NCBI RefSeq assembly: GCF_014287815.1
Contig: NZ_JACOOQ010000001.1
Location: 262,337-326,336, forward strand
Origin: Clostridium lentum
Lineage (GTDB): Bacteria > Bacillota > Clostridia > Clostridiales > Clostridiaceae
Direction: 5' to 3'
Length of the DNA stretch: 64,000 nt
Every line of letters starts with the position of its first letter. The stretch's first letter is position 1. The position numbers were made by a program, and so were the translations under genes. The notes under the pieces were generated by a model. It was given only the letters and a program-made list of their open reading frames with translations, ran no database searches and was not told where the DNA came from. Below are positions 35,004-42,777 of this stretch, piece by piece.

Positions 35004-35768
35004 TTAAATTAAAGTAATGTAAGCTTCACCAAGTAATTTAAGTATTGATTTTTCAGGTTGACTTTCTGTTATTATGGCATTAAAGTCAGAAATATTTGCA
35101 AAGATAAAACTGCCAGTAGTTTGGAATTTTTCATTTAATGTTACGATATAAAGTTCTTTAGAAATACTCATTATGGCACTTTTAGTATAAGCATCTTCTG
35201 AAAGAGCTGTACTGACAACACCATCAGCTAGGCTTATACCTGTACATCCAATAAAAGCTTTTGTACATCGATATTGTTTGATTTGTGCAATAGAATGAGA
35301 ACCAATACTTCCACCAACAAATGGATTGTAGTCACCACCAATAAAAATAAAGTTTGTTTTACAGTTTTCAGGTATAAGTGATGATATTTCAAGCATATTT
35401 GTAATTAATGTTACATCTTTGTTGTTTTTTACAATTAATTTAGCAATCATATAGGAAGCAGTAGAGGCATCTAGAAAGATGGTATCTTTATCAGTAATTT
35501 CATTATAGGCTTTAATGGCTAACTTTTCTTTTAAATCTATGTTTTTAGAAACTCTCTTGTTAAATGATTCTACATTTGAATAGGAGTGTTTTATATTAAT
35601 GGCACCACCATAGGTGCGCTGCAATAAATTTTTCTTTTCTAAAAATTGTAGATCTTTTCTAATCATGCTTTCGCTGACATTAAACTCTTTACTTAAATCT
35701 TTCACTAGAACTTTACCGTTGTTATTTAATAAATTTAAAATATGTTCATGACGTTCCTCAGTAAACAT
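35004..35768 (-). CDS. DeoR/GlpR-family sugar regulator
   Basis: A 254-residue regulator with the DeoR winged helix-turn-helix at the N-terminus (EERHEHILNLLNNNGKVLVK, then LSKEFNVSESMIRKDLQFLE and RTYGGA, about 54) and a C-terminal phosphosugar-sensing domain (ERSN-type residues in DKDTIFLDASTASYMIAKLI, LITNMLEIS, FIGGDYNP and FIGCTGISLADGV). DeoR proteins usually repress an adjacent sugar operon and are released by a sugar phosphate. Here no sugar genes are next to it: upstream is a tiny 11-codon ORF and rubrerythrin. The ATG at 35768 follows AAGGGG; a longer frame to 35831 lacks a ribosome site. Confidence 0.86.
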   Translation of the reverse strand: MFTEERHEHILNLLNNNGKVLVKDLSKEFNVSESMIRKDLQFLEKKNLLQRTYGGAINIKHSYSNVESFNKRVSKNIDLKEKLAIKAYNEITDKDTIFLDASTASYMIAKLIVKNNKDVTLITNMLEISSLIPENCKTNFIFIGGDYNPFVGGSIGSHSIAQIKQYRCTKAFIGCTGISLADGVVSTALSEDAYTKSAIMSISKELYIVTLNEKFQTTGSFIFANISDFNAIITESQPEKSILKLLGEAYITLI

Positions 35769-35845
35769 TATATGCAGCCCCTTATTAATATTATTTATTA
35801 TCATTATATTATAAAAAAAATGGGAGTTCAATTGACTAAGTAGAA

Positions 35846-35896
35846 TAAATAGTATAAAATGATAATAAATGATAGTAAATAATAGTAAATGATAAA
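35846..35896. promoter_or_regulatory. AT-rich tandem repeats upstream of the DeoR gene
   Basis: AAATGATA and ATAGTAAAT words recur four to five times here with about 10-bp periodicity (for example AAATGATA at the ends of the tract). They are candidate operator repeats for the DeoR protein, which typically binds multiple short direct repeats; no proof from sequence alone. Confidence 0.35.
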
Positions 35897-35908
35897 GAGG
35901 GAGAATAT

Positions 35909-35944
35909 ATGAAGAAGATAGTTTTTATGAGAAGGTTGGTGTGA
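35909..35944 (+). CDS. Tiny ORF (11 codons) with ribosome site
   Basis: MKKIVFMRRLV is preceded by AGAGGGAGA at about 7-bp spacing and followed, 45 bp later, by a good terminator (35989-36021). It is either a leader/remnant of a sugar gene once divergent from the DeoR regulator, or a real micropeptide. Confidence that a protein is made is low. Confidence 0.3.
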   Translation: MKKIVFMRRLV

Positions 35945-35988
35945 ATAGTCAATTAATTTTATCAGAATATGATTTATTGTTAATAAGG

Positions 35989-36021
35989 AAAGTAGGTAGA
36001 AATAAGTCTATCTACTTTTTT
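35989..36021 (+). terminator. Terminator in the DeoR-rubrerythrin gap
   Basis: AAAGTAGGTAG (35989-35999) pairs with CTATCTACTTT (36008-36018; one G-U) and runs into TTTTTT. It ends a short transcript starting near 35.9 kb and isolates the rubrerythrin gene. Confidence 0.75.
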
Positions 36022-36157
36022 GATTTTATAAATATGCTGAACAATTATTATGTGAAAAGAAATATAAGTCTATAAAATTTTCAAAACTAGTTTTAAAATG
36101 GAATAAAATGGATATAATTTACAGTAAAGAATAATTGTTAATTAAGGAGTGTATTTT

Positions 36158-36736
36158 ATGAGGTTAAAAGGGACAAGAACCGCTGAAAATTTATTAAAAT
36201 CATTTGCAGGAGAATCACAAGCTAGGATGAGATATACTTATTATTCAAGCTTAGCTAAAAAAGAAGGTTATGTGGAAATTGCTAATATTTTAATGGAAAT
36301 AGCAGAGCAAGAAAAAGAGCATGCCAAGAGATTTTATAAATTCTTAAAAGAAGATTTTAAAGATGAGGGCATTGAGATAACATCTACTTATCCAGTATCA
36401 TATCATGACAATACTCTAGATAATTTAAAAGCTGCAGCATCAGGGGAAAATGAAGAGTGGACAATTCTTTATCCAGAGTTTGCTAGGCAAGCTAGAGAAG
36501 AAGGATTTTCAGCCATTGCTGCAGCTTATGAAAGAATAGCAGAGGTAGAAAAGAATCATGAAAAGAGATATGAAAAGCTAATTAATAACTTGCAAAATCA
36601 TACTGTTTTTAAGAAAGAAGAATCAGTGCTATGGATGTGTACTAATTGCGGATACATCTATGAAGGGAAAGAAGCACCAAAGTCGTGTCCAGCATGCTTA
36701 CACCCACAAGGATACTTTAAAGTTTATAATGAATAA
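36158..36736 (+). CDS. rbr: Rubrerythrin
   Basis: This non-haem di-iron peroxidase reduces hydrogen peroxide in anaerobes. The 192-residue protein has the ferritin-like four-helix domain with the paired carboxylate sites SFAGESQARMRYTYYSS (Glu, about 18) and EIAEQEKEHAKRFYKF (ExxH, about 50), plus QAREEGFSAIAAAYERIAEV (about 107) and EVEKNHEKRY (ExxxH). A C-terminal rubredoxin domain follows (CTNCG, about 157; CPACLHPQGYF, about 172). AAGGAG at 8-bp spacing supports the ATG at 36158; a GTG at 36149 lies too near. A perfect palindrome AAAACTAGTTTT (36083-36094) lies upstream of a TATAAT (36113-36118) and may be an operator. Typically PerR-controlled in clostridia. Confidence 0.95.
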   Translation: MRLKGTRTAENLLKSFAGESQARMRYTYYSSLAKKEGYVEIANILMEIAEQEKEHAKRFYKFLKEDFKDEGIEITSTYPVSYHDNTLDNLKAAASGENEEWTILYPEFARQAREEGFSAIAAAYERIAEVEKNHEKRYEKLINNLQNHTVFKKEESVLWMCTNCGYIYEGKEAPKSCPACLHPQGYFKVYNE

Positions 36737-36749
36737 TTATAAATTAATG

Positions 36750-36858
36750 ATGAATTATGAATGACAAAACTCACAGAGCTTTTAAATTATATTTTTTAAA
36801 CTCCCCTAGGGGAGTTTATTACTTAAATTTATCATTTAAATATAAGTTCATAATTCAT
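36750..36858. repeat. MITE-like element with 12-bp terminal inverted repeats
   Basis: ATGAATTATGAA (36750-36761) and TTCATAATTCAT (36847-36858) are perfectly inverted. Between them AACTCACAGAG-type sequence precedes a perfect internal hairpin AAACTCCCC / GGGGAGTTT (36798-36817). The left end shares AATGATGAATT...AACTC with the repeats at 57.59 and 62.23 kb. The internal hairpin probably also terminates the rubrerythrin mRNA. Confidence 0.65.
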
Positions 36859-36866
36859 GAACTATT

Positions 36867-36902
36867 TTATTTCAATAAAAATCCATTGTTGATTCCAGCC
36901 AT
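36867..36902 (-). CDS. Tiny ORF (11 codons), second of a coupled pair
   Basis: MAGINNGFLLK is read from an ATG that has AAGGAG at 8-bp spacing. That ribosome site is formed by the last two codons of the preceding 27-codon ORF, only 5 bp away, so translation would be coupled. No similarity is recognised. Confidence 0.4.
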   Translation of the reverse strand: MAGINNGFLLK

Positions 36903-36907
36903 TATTA

Positions 36908-36991
36908 TCACTCCTTGGAAAAGTTTACATTAGTACAAAGAAAAAAGCTAGTTAAAGTAAGAAACAATAATTTTGAAATTTTATTAACCAT
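36908..36991 (-). CDS. Small hydrophobic peptide (27 codons)
   Basis: The peptide begins MVNKISKLLFLTLTSFFLC and ends NVNFSKE: a basic N-terminus, a hydrophobic stretch of about 13 residues with one Cys, and a polar tail, like a small membrane peptide. AGGAGG lies 6 bp before the ATG, stronger than most genes here. A PerR-like palindrome (37016-37030) is just upstream. It reads opposite to the adjacent rubrerythrin gene. Too short for the usual gene finders; function unknown. Confidence 0.45.
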   Translation of the reverse strand: MVNKISKLLFLTLTSFFLCTNVNFSKE

Positions 36992-37015
36992 AAAAAACCT
37001 CCTATAAAGTATGCA

Positions 37016-37030
37016 TTACAATAATTGTAA
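37016..37030. promoter_or_regulatory. PerR-like palindrome
   Basis: TTACAATAATTGTAA is a perfect 7-1-7 dyad that matches the PerR box TTATAATNATTATAA at 13 of 15 positions, with the two changes symmetric. It lies 13 bp upstream of the ribosome site of the small-peptide ORF and overlaps a possible -10 (TACAAT, minus strand). Confidence 0.5.
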
Positions 37031-37229
37031 AATGGAAGTTATGAAAAAATTGTAATTATTTATAAAAATAGTTTTAAAATAACTCTAAAGAAGTTTGTAA
37101 TTAATGCTCAATGATAAATTAATAATTATCAAATATAAAATGCACTATTATAGATGTTATTATAAATTTGTTAATTATGTGAAAATAGTATAAAATTAAT
37201 GATAATATTATTATGAAGGAGCAGGTTTA

Positions 37230-37865
37230 ATGTCAGAATTAGATTTTATTTATAAGAGAAAAAGTATAAGAGATTATAAAGATGCAGTAATTCCAAAGGA
37301 AGATATACTAAAGATGTTAGATGCAGCAACTCATGCACCATCACCAAAGCATCAACAAAATTGGCATTTTGTAGTGGTACAAGATAAAGAAATAATAAAT
37401 AAAATGGCTGAGGCAGTAAGCAAGAGTCATGAATATATTGCTTCATTAACTAAAAATGAAGATGAAAAGAAAAAATTTATGAGAGTATTGCCTTATTATA
37501 TTAATTTCCAAAGATCATCATGTGCCATATTAGTTTATGCCAATGAATATAAGATGGTGGAAGAGAAAATATTAAGAGAAAATAATGTAGGTGAAGATAT
37601 AATAGAAGTTATGAAATCTACACAATCTGCAGCACAAGGAATTGGAGCAGCAGTAGAAAACTTTATGTTAGCAGCAACAGCTATGGGATACGGTGCTTGC
37701 TATATGACGGGTCCAGCTCATGCTAAAAAAGAAATTGAAGAAATAATCAATTTTGAAAAACCTGAATACTCATTAATGTCCATAATTTCACTAGGAGTTC
37801 CAGCAGATGAAACACCAGATAGTCCTAAAAGAAAGCCATTAGAAGAGGTTGTAACATTTATCTAA
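37230..37865 (+). CDS. Nitroreductase family protein
   Basis: A 211-residue FMN-dependent oxidoreductase of the nitroreductase superfamily. FMN-contact segments are present: FIYKRKSIRDYKDAVIPKED (RxSxR-type start, residues 5-24), HAPSPKHQQNWHFVVVQD (about 36) and the AAVENFMLAATAMGYGACYM region (about 146), with the C-terminal RKPLEEVV. The substrate (nitro compounds, quinones or flavin) is unknown. A GAAGGAG site supports the ATG. It lies next to oxidative-stress genes and has a Fur/PerR-like dyad upstream, so stress control is plausible. Confidence 0.87.
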   Translation: MSELDFIYKRKSIRDYKDAVIPKEDILKMLDAATHAPSPKHQQNWHFVVVQDKEIINKMAEAVSKSHEYIASLTKNEDEKKKFMRVLPYYINFQRSSCAILVYANEYKMVEEKILRENNVGEDIIEVMKSTQSAAQGIGAAVENFMLAATAMGYGACYMTGPAHAKKEIEEIINFEKPEYSLMSIISLGVPADETPDSPKRKPLEEVVTFI

Positions 37866-37867
37866 AA

Positions 37868-37904
37868 AAAATTCTGAAGTAATTTAAGCTTCAGGATTTT
37901 TTTC
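37868..37904 (+). terminator. Terminator after the nitroreductase gene
   Basis: ATTCTGAAG (37871-37879) pairs with CTTCAGGAT (37889-37897) and is followed by TTTTTTT. Confidence 0.85.
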
Positions 37905-38015
37905 TATTAGTTAAGATAGAGCATTAATTTTGAAGTTTAAAAAGCTCAAAAGGAAATAGATAAATATCTTACCTATCTAGGGTGTATATTATCAGCAGTA
38001 AGTGCAATAGTAGTA

Positions 38016-38702
38016 TTAATTCCTTTTATTATCAGTATTATGAGAATTTGATACAATTTTTATTAGATAATCTCTATCTAAAATGGTGTAAGACTTTCCA
38101 TCTTTAGATAGTATATTTGTATTACAAAATAAGTTAACTACTCTTAATAAGTGACGATAGCTTGCACATAGAAGTTCTGCACATTCTGTTAAGTTATAAG
38201 AAAATACTCCATTTTTTTCAGTTCTTAATATAAAAGATGCTAATCTACTTTCTAAGGATTCATAAAGATTTGTACAAGTAGTATTATTCATATAGCTAAG
38301 TCTTTCACTAAGATTTTCACAAATATATCTTAAAAAGATAATATCATTTAGAAGTAATTGTCTATATTTCATAGATATGCCTATACAGTGTACCATTGAA
38401 GTTGCTTGAACTGAAGCGGTTGGGGATTTTTGCCAAAGGCTACAAGCTTCACCTATAATTTCAAATGAATTAAAATGAGATAAATACATTACTTTACCAG
38501 ATGTTGAGTATGAAAAAACTTTAATAGTTCCACTTACTAAAAAAAATAGATATTCTGAACATTCTCCTTCGTTAATTAAAAAGTCACCTTTTTTAAATGA
38601 AAATAAATCTAAATATTTACTAATATTTTGTGAAAATAGCTTAGTTATACCTGTGCTATTTATATATTCATCTAATAATGCCTTATTCTTAACTTTTGCC
38701 AT
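38016..38702 (-). CDS. Crp/Fnr-family regulator (YeiL-like)
   Basis: A 228-residue regulator with an N-terminal cyclic-nucleotide-binding-type beta-barrel (FSFKKGDFLINEGECSEYLFFLVSG, about 33-57, then GEACSLWQ, about 83) and a C-terminal winged helix-turn-helix (LTECAELLCASYRHLLRVVN, about 171-190). It contains several Cys but not the four-Cys cluster set of true Fnr; YeiL-type members use fewer. It is divergent from the nucleoside-importer operon, as yeiL lies near nucleoside genes in E. coli, so it probably controls that operon. A palindrome ATGACTTGCGTCAT stands in the shared promoter. GGGGAGG precedes its ATG. Confidence 0.82.
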   Translation of the reverse strand: MAKVKNKALLDEYINSTGITKLFSQNISKYLDLFSFKKGDFLINEGECSEYLFFLVSGTIKVFSYSTSGKVMYLSHFNSFEIIGEACSLWQKSPTASVQATSMVHCIGISMKYRQLLLNDIIFLRYICENLSERLSYMNNTTCTNLYESLESRLASFILRTEKNGVFSYNLTECAELLCASYRHLLRVVNLFCNTNILSKDGKSYTILDRDYLIKIVSNSHNTDNKRN

Positions 38703-39008
38703 AATTTCCTCCCCATATATATGTAGATTAATTATTAATTGTTCGTTAATTTATAGTAAATATTTTAGCATAACAAAAAATATATAACAATAAAGATGTA
38801 AGTTAATAAGTGAAAGAAAATATAATTATATTAAAAAAATGCTGAAAATATGGCTAATAAAGACGATTTTACAGGAAAAATACGAATGATAAATAAAAAA
38901 AATAAAAAAATATACAGATTTTTTCGTAAAAACATGACTTGCGTCATATTTTTTTGTGTTTATAATAATTATAATATAATTGATAAATGAACTATAGGAG
39001 ATGAAATA
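38703..39008. other. 306-bp divergent promoter region (Crp/Fnr gene / nucleoside importer)
   Basis: Non-coding, about 85% A+T. It holds the palindrome at 38934-38947 and, for the importer, a candidate -35 TTGCGT (38939-38944) 16 bp from TATAAT (38961-38966), with further TATAAT boxes at 38970 and 38975. No RNA structure is evident. Confidence 0.5.
38934..38947. promoter_or_regulatory. Palindrome ATGAC-N4-GTCAT, likely Crp/Fnr-type operator
   Basis: A perfect 5+4+5 dyad (ATGACTTGCGTCAT) overlaps the -35 of the importer promoter and lies about 230 bp from the start of the divergent Crp/Fnr gene. Crp/Fnr proteins bind such dyads (classical TGTGA-N6-TCACA). Confidence 0.5.
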
Positions 39009-40067
39009 ATGAAAAAAATAGTAAAGTCTTTATTACTTGTTATGACTGTATTTCTTTTTGCTGGATGTTCTAATTCAAGCAACAATCAATCAGCAGGAAG
39101 TGAAGGAAATAATGGAGATTATTCTAAATTAAGAGTAGCTCTAATTTCAGATACAATAGGAACAGAACAGTTTATTCTTCAAGCATATGAAGCTTTAAAA
39201 AAAGCAAGCGAAACATATGGATTTAAAATGACATCAATTGAATGTACAGATACTGCAGCATGGGAAGAAAATACAATTGCTGCATCAAATGAAGGATATG
39301 ACTTAATTATAGGTATAGGTTGGCAAGCTGCTGATCCATTTAGTGCTGCTGCTGACAAATTCCCAAATACAAAATATGCTGTAATTGATACAACTGCGTC
39401 TAATGAAAAAGTAACAAGCTTTGGATTTGATGAAGCACAAGGTTCATACGTTTTAGGAGCAATGATTGGAACAGCTTTTCCTAACGAAAGCTTATATGGA
39501 TATATATCATCATTCCAAACACAAGCTACATACAAATATAGATATGGATTCTCAGAAGGAGTAAAATCTGTTAATCCAGCAGCTAAATTTATGTATAACT
39601 ATACAAACTCTTACAGTGATACTAACTTAGCTTATGAATATACATTACAACAAAAAGCTGCAGGGGCTAATTTTATATTTGGTGGAGTATCTGCTAGTGC
39701 AAACTCAGGTATATATCAAGCTGCTCAAGAATTAGCTAAAAAAGGTACACCAATATACACAACAGGGTTAAGTATTGATCAAACAACTTCTGAAAACCCA
39801 AGTATAATAAGTGGATTATTAAAGAATACTGGAGCAGTTATGAATACTATAATTGATAGATTCTTAGTTAATGGGTTAAATGGTGGTGCACAAGTCCTTG
39901 GATTAAAAGAAGGTGCATTTGGAGTTGTTGGTGTTTCTCCAGAAGAAATGAACTATAGAAACACAGAAATTATGACTGATGAAGTTTTAGCAGCTGGTAA
40001 AGCAGCAGCAGAAAAAATTATTTCAGGAGAATTAGTAATTGAAGTTCCTGAAGAATCTGCAAACTAA
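39009..40067 (+). CDS. BMP-family nucleoside-binding lipoprotein
   Basis: This is the substrate-binding lipoprotein of a nucleoside ABC importer, related to B. subtilis BmpA/NupN and spirochaete PnrA. Signal and lipobox LFAGC place the lipid-bearing Cys at about residue 20. The mature protein is a type I binding fold with RVALISDTIGTEQFILQAYEAL (about 45), IIGIGWQAADPFSAAADKFP (about 97), FGFDEAQGSYVLGAMIG (about 138) and QEL-type IFGGVSASANSGIYQAAQE (about 222). It is first in the operon bmp-ATPase-permease-permease-phosphoesterase. A hairpin just after it probably reduces read-through, giving more binding protein than transporter. Confidence 0.92.
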   Translation: MKKIVKSLLLVMTVFLFAGCSNSSNNQSAGSEGNNGDYSKLRVALISDTIGTEQFILQAYEALKKASETYGFKMTSIECTDTAAWEENTIAASNEGYDLIIGIGWQAADPFSAAADKFPNTKYAVIDTTASNEKVTSFGFDEAQGSYVLGAMIGTAFPNESLYGYISSFQTQATYKYRYGFSEGVKSVNPAAKFMYNYTNSYSDTNLAYEYTLQQKAAGANFIFGGVSASANSGIYQAAQELAKKGTPIYTTGLSIDQTTSENPSIISGLLKNTGAVMNTIIDRFLVNGLNGGAQVLGLKEGAFGVVGVSPEEMNYRNTEIMTDEVLAAGKAAAEKIISGELVIEVPEESAN

Positions 40068-40103
40068 TAAGAATATAATAAGCACGTAGTGCAGTTATAT
40101 AAA

Positions 40104-40140
40104 GAGGTGAAGCAATTTTCGCTTTGCCTTTTATTATATT
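40104..40140 (+). terminator. Partial (intra-operon) terminator after the binding-protein gene
   Basis: GGTGAAGC (40106-40113) pairs with GCTTTGCC (40121-40128; two G-U) and is followed by TTTTATTATATTTT. It lies between the binding-protein and ATPase genes. Confidence 0.6.
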
Positions 40141-40175
40141 TTCCTAAATTAATTTAGAAAAGGAGTAAGTTTTAC

Positions 40176-41684
40176 ATGATTTTAGAAATGAAAAATATTG
40201 TTAAAACCTACGGCAATGTTGTAGCTAATAACAAGGTTAATATTAATCTAAATAAAGGAGAAATACTTGCTGTTGTTGGAGAAAATGGTGCTGGAAAATC
40301 TACAATAATGAAGATTCTTTATGGGTTAGAAAAACCAGATTCTGGAGAAATATTTATAAATGGAAAGAAGATGAACTTCCATAATCCATCAGATTCAATG
40401 GCACAAGGAATAGGTATGGTTCAACAACATTTTATGCTTTTTGAATCAATGACTGTTGCAGAAAATATTGTATATAAAAATGAAATGAAAAAAGGAGTAT
40501 TTTTTGATTATAAAAAGAATATTCAAATGGTTGAAGAACTTTCAAAGCGTTATATGTTAAAGGTGGATCCTAATGCTATTGTGGAAGAGTGTCCTGTAGG
40601 ACTTCAACAACGTGTTGAAATCTTAAAAACTCTTTATCAAAATGCAGATATTATTATTTTTGATGAACCATCAGCAGTTCTTACACCTATTGAAGTAGAC
40701 GAGCTTTTAAAAACAATGAAGCAATTAGCTAAAATGGGTAAAAGCTTAATAATTATTACTCATAAGCTTCATGAAGTTATGGAAGTTGCAGATAGAGTAG
40801 TAGTAATGAGACTTGGTCAAGTTGTTGCTGAAAAATTAAAAAAGGATACAAGTGTTGAGGAATTATCTTATTTAATGGTAGGAAGACAAATTGCCAATAG
40901 GGTAATCCCTGAAAAAGAAACTAAAGAAGTTCTTTTAGAAGTTAAAGATTTAACTTTAAAAGGTGAGCATGATAAAAATATTTTAAATAAAGTTAATTTA
41001 CATATTAAAAAAGGTGAAATAGTAGGTATTGCAGGTGTATCTGGAAATGGTCAATCTGAGCTTATTAGATGTATTACAGGGTTAGAAAAGGTTGATGGTG
41101 GTAAAGTTACTATTGATAAAAAAGATATTACAAATAAAACTGTAATGAACATAAGAGAAGCTGGTATTGCACATATTCCAGAAGATCGTTATATGTGGGG
41201 AAGTGCACCAGAAGCTACTTTAGCTGAAAATGCCTTAATGGGATTTGAGGATACTAAAGAGTTTTCTAAAAGGGGAATATTAAATATTCAAAAAGTTACA
41301 TCTCATGCAAAAGAATTAATTTCTAAATTCCTTGTTAAAGCAGATTCACCTTCGCAAAAAATAAAAGAACTATCAGGTGGAAATGCACAAAAACTTATTG
41401 TTGCAAGAGAGATGGCCATGGAGACGCCTCTTATTATTGCTTGTGAACCTACAAGAGGTATTGATATAGGGGCTATAGAGTTTATACATGATCAGCTTGT
41501 TGCAAAGAGAAATAGTGGAGATAGTGTTTTATTAGTATCTTCTGAATTAAGTGAAATTATGGATTTAAGTGATAGAATTTATGTAATTTATGATGGTGAA
41601 ATTGTTGGTGAATTTAAAAGAGGAAGCATTGATGAAAAGGCATTAGGTCTTTTAATGGTAGGAGGTAAAAATAATGAAAAGTAA
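40176..41684 (+). CDS. ABC transporter ATPase (double), nucleoside importer
   Basis: A 502-residue protein with two fused ATP-binding cassettes, as in NupA/YufO and ribose-type importers. The first has Walker A GENGAGKSTIMK (about 36), Q-loop QQHFML and LTP..IF DEPSAVLTP (about 165). The second has a degenerate Walker A, GVSGNGQSELIR (about 287), signature LSGGNAQKLIVAREMA (about 406) and ACEPTRGID (about 426). Such sets pair one complete and one altered ATP site. It overlaps the first permease gene by 11 bp. The import of nucleosides is inferred from the BMP-type partner. Confidence 0.92.
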   Translation: MILEMKNIVKTYGNVVANNKVNINLNKGEILAVVGENGAGKSTIMKILYGLEKPDSGEIFINGKKMNFHNPSDSMAQGIGMVQQHFMLFESMTVAENIVYKNEMKKGVFFDYKKNIQMVEELSKRYMLKVDPNAIVEECPVGLQQRVEILKTLYQNADIIIFDEPSAVLTPIEVDELLKTMKQLAKMGKSLIIITHKLHEVMEVADRVVVMRLGQVVAEKLKKDTSVEELSYLMVGRQIANRVIPEKETKEVLLEVKDLTLKGEHDKNILNKVNLHIKKGEIVGIAGVSGNGQSELIRCITGLEKVDGGKVTIDKKDITNKTVMNIREAGIAHIPEDRYMWGSAPEATLAENALMGFEDTKEFSKRGILNIQKVTSHAKELISKFLVKADSPSQKIKELSGGNAQKLIVAREMAMETPLIIACEPTRGIDIGAIEFIHDQLVAKRNSGDSVLLVSSELSEIMDLSDRIYVIYDGEIVGEFKRGSIDEKALGLLMVGGKNNEK

Positions 41685-42777
41685 AAACTCGTTATTGGAA
41701 GGCAGTGCAAAAAGTAAATTTTTAGCTGTATTTGAACCATTAAAACATCCATTGCAAGCTATATTTGTTGGATTGTTATTAGGTGGAGTAATTATTGCAC
41801 TTTCAGGATTTAATCCTTTTGAAGCGATCATAGGAATGTTTAAAGGTGGATTTGGTTCAGCTTATTATTTAACTACCACATTAACACGTTCAGTTCCAAT
41901 TATATTTGCCGGGCTTGCTGGTGCATTAGCTTGGGGATCTGGTTATTCAAGTTTAGGTGCAGCAGGGCAAATGGTTTTAGGTGCTTTTACTTCAGCAGTT
42001 GTAGCAGTTATATGTCCAGGACCACCAGCTTTTGTTGTGGCAATGTCTCTTGCTAGTGGAGCTTTAGTAGGTGTTTTATATTCACTTATTTCAGCTTATG
42101 TAAGTGAAAGATTTAAATTAGATTTACTTATTATAACACTTATGATGAATTATATTGCTGATTACATAGCTTCTTACTTTACAACATATGTAGTAAAAGA
42201 TCCCTTAGGAGCAGATTCTTCAGCAATTCAAACTCAAAAATTAATAGACAACATTTTACCTAAAATGTTTGAAGGATATTCATTGCACTGGGGATTTGTA
42301 ATTGCGGTTATTTGTGTTTTAGTTGTACTTTTCATAATGAAAAGAACAAGCTTCGGATATAAAGCAAAAATGGGAGGTTTAAACGCTAATTTTGCAAATT
42401 ATGGTGGAGTTAATAGTACTAAAATGATGTATTATGTATTAATGCTTAGTGGAGCTTTAGCTGGACTAGGTGGTGCATGTGAAGTTTTAGGTACAAGATA
42501 TCGTTATGTAGATAATATGATTACATCTCCAGGATATGCATGGACTGGTATTATAGCTTCATTAATGTCAAGCAATCATCCAGTTGGTATTTTAGTAAGT
42601 GGTATTTTCTTAGCTGGAATTACTACAGGGGGAAGTACCATTGAGCGTAGTATGGGAGTACCATCAGAAGTAACAACAATTATTCAAGGTATAATTACTT
42701 TATTAATCACTGCAAAGTTTGCTGTTAAGTGGTATAAGAAGAAACAAAATACAACGGATAAGGAAGGAGTAAAATAA
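41674..42777 (+). CDS. ABC transporter permease (nucleoside importer, subunit 1)
   Basis: A 367-residue inner-membrane permease of the BPD_transp_2 family (NupB/YufP type). About ten hydrophobic segments are visible. Family hallmarks are FAGLAGALAWGSGYSSLGAAGQMVLGA (about 90), LIITLMMNYIADYIASYF (about 158) and the coupling-loop GLNANFANYGGVNSTK (about 235). It overlaps the ATPase gene by 11 bp and shares one base with the next permease, so expression is coupled. Confidence 0.92.
   Translation: MKSKNSLLEGSAKSKFLAVFEPLKHPLQAIFVGLLLGGVIIALSGFNPFEAIIGMFKGGFGSAYYLTTTLTRSVPIIFAGLAGALAWGSGYSSLGAAGQMVLGAFTSAVVAVICPGPPAFVVAMSLASGALVGVLYSLISAYVSERFKLDLLIITLMMNYIADYIASYFTTYVVKDPLGADSSAIQTQKLIDNILPKMFEGYSLHWGFVIAVICVLVVLFIMKRTSFGYKAKMGGLNANFANYGGVNSTKMMYYVLMLSGALAGLGGACEVLGTRYRYVDNMITSPGYAWTGIIASLMSSNHPVGILVSGIFLAGITTGGSTIERSMGVPSEVTTIIQGIITLLITAKFAVKWYKKKQNTTDKEGVK

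Larger units (their letters stand above)
36737..37229. other. 493-bp gap between rubrerythrin and nitroreductase
   Basis: This gap has no conventional gene but contains the MITE-like repeat, the two tiny minus-strand ORFs and the PerR-like palindrome listed separately. From 37031 to 37229 it is AT-rich. A Fur/PerR-like TGATAATATTATTA (37199-37212) lies just before the nitroreductase start. Confidence 0.5.

Noticed and set aside
37905..38015. Remnant of a gene between the nitroreductase terminator and the Crp/Fnr gene
   Set aside because: All frames contain stops within 30 codons and no family was recognised.
40068..40175. Purine riboswitch in the nucleoside-importer operon
   Set aside because: The conserved three-way junction sequences are absent; the structure is a simple terminator hairpin.
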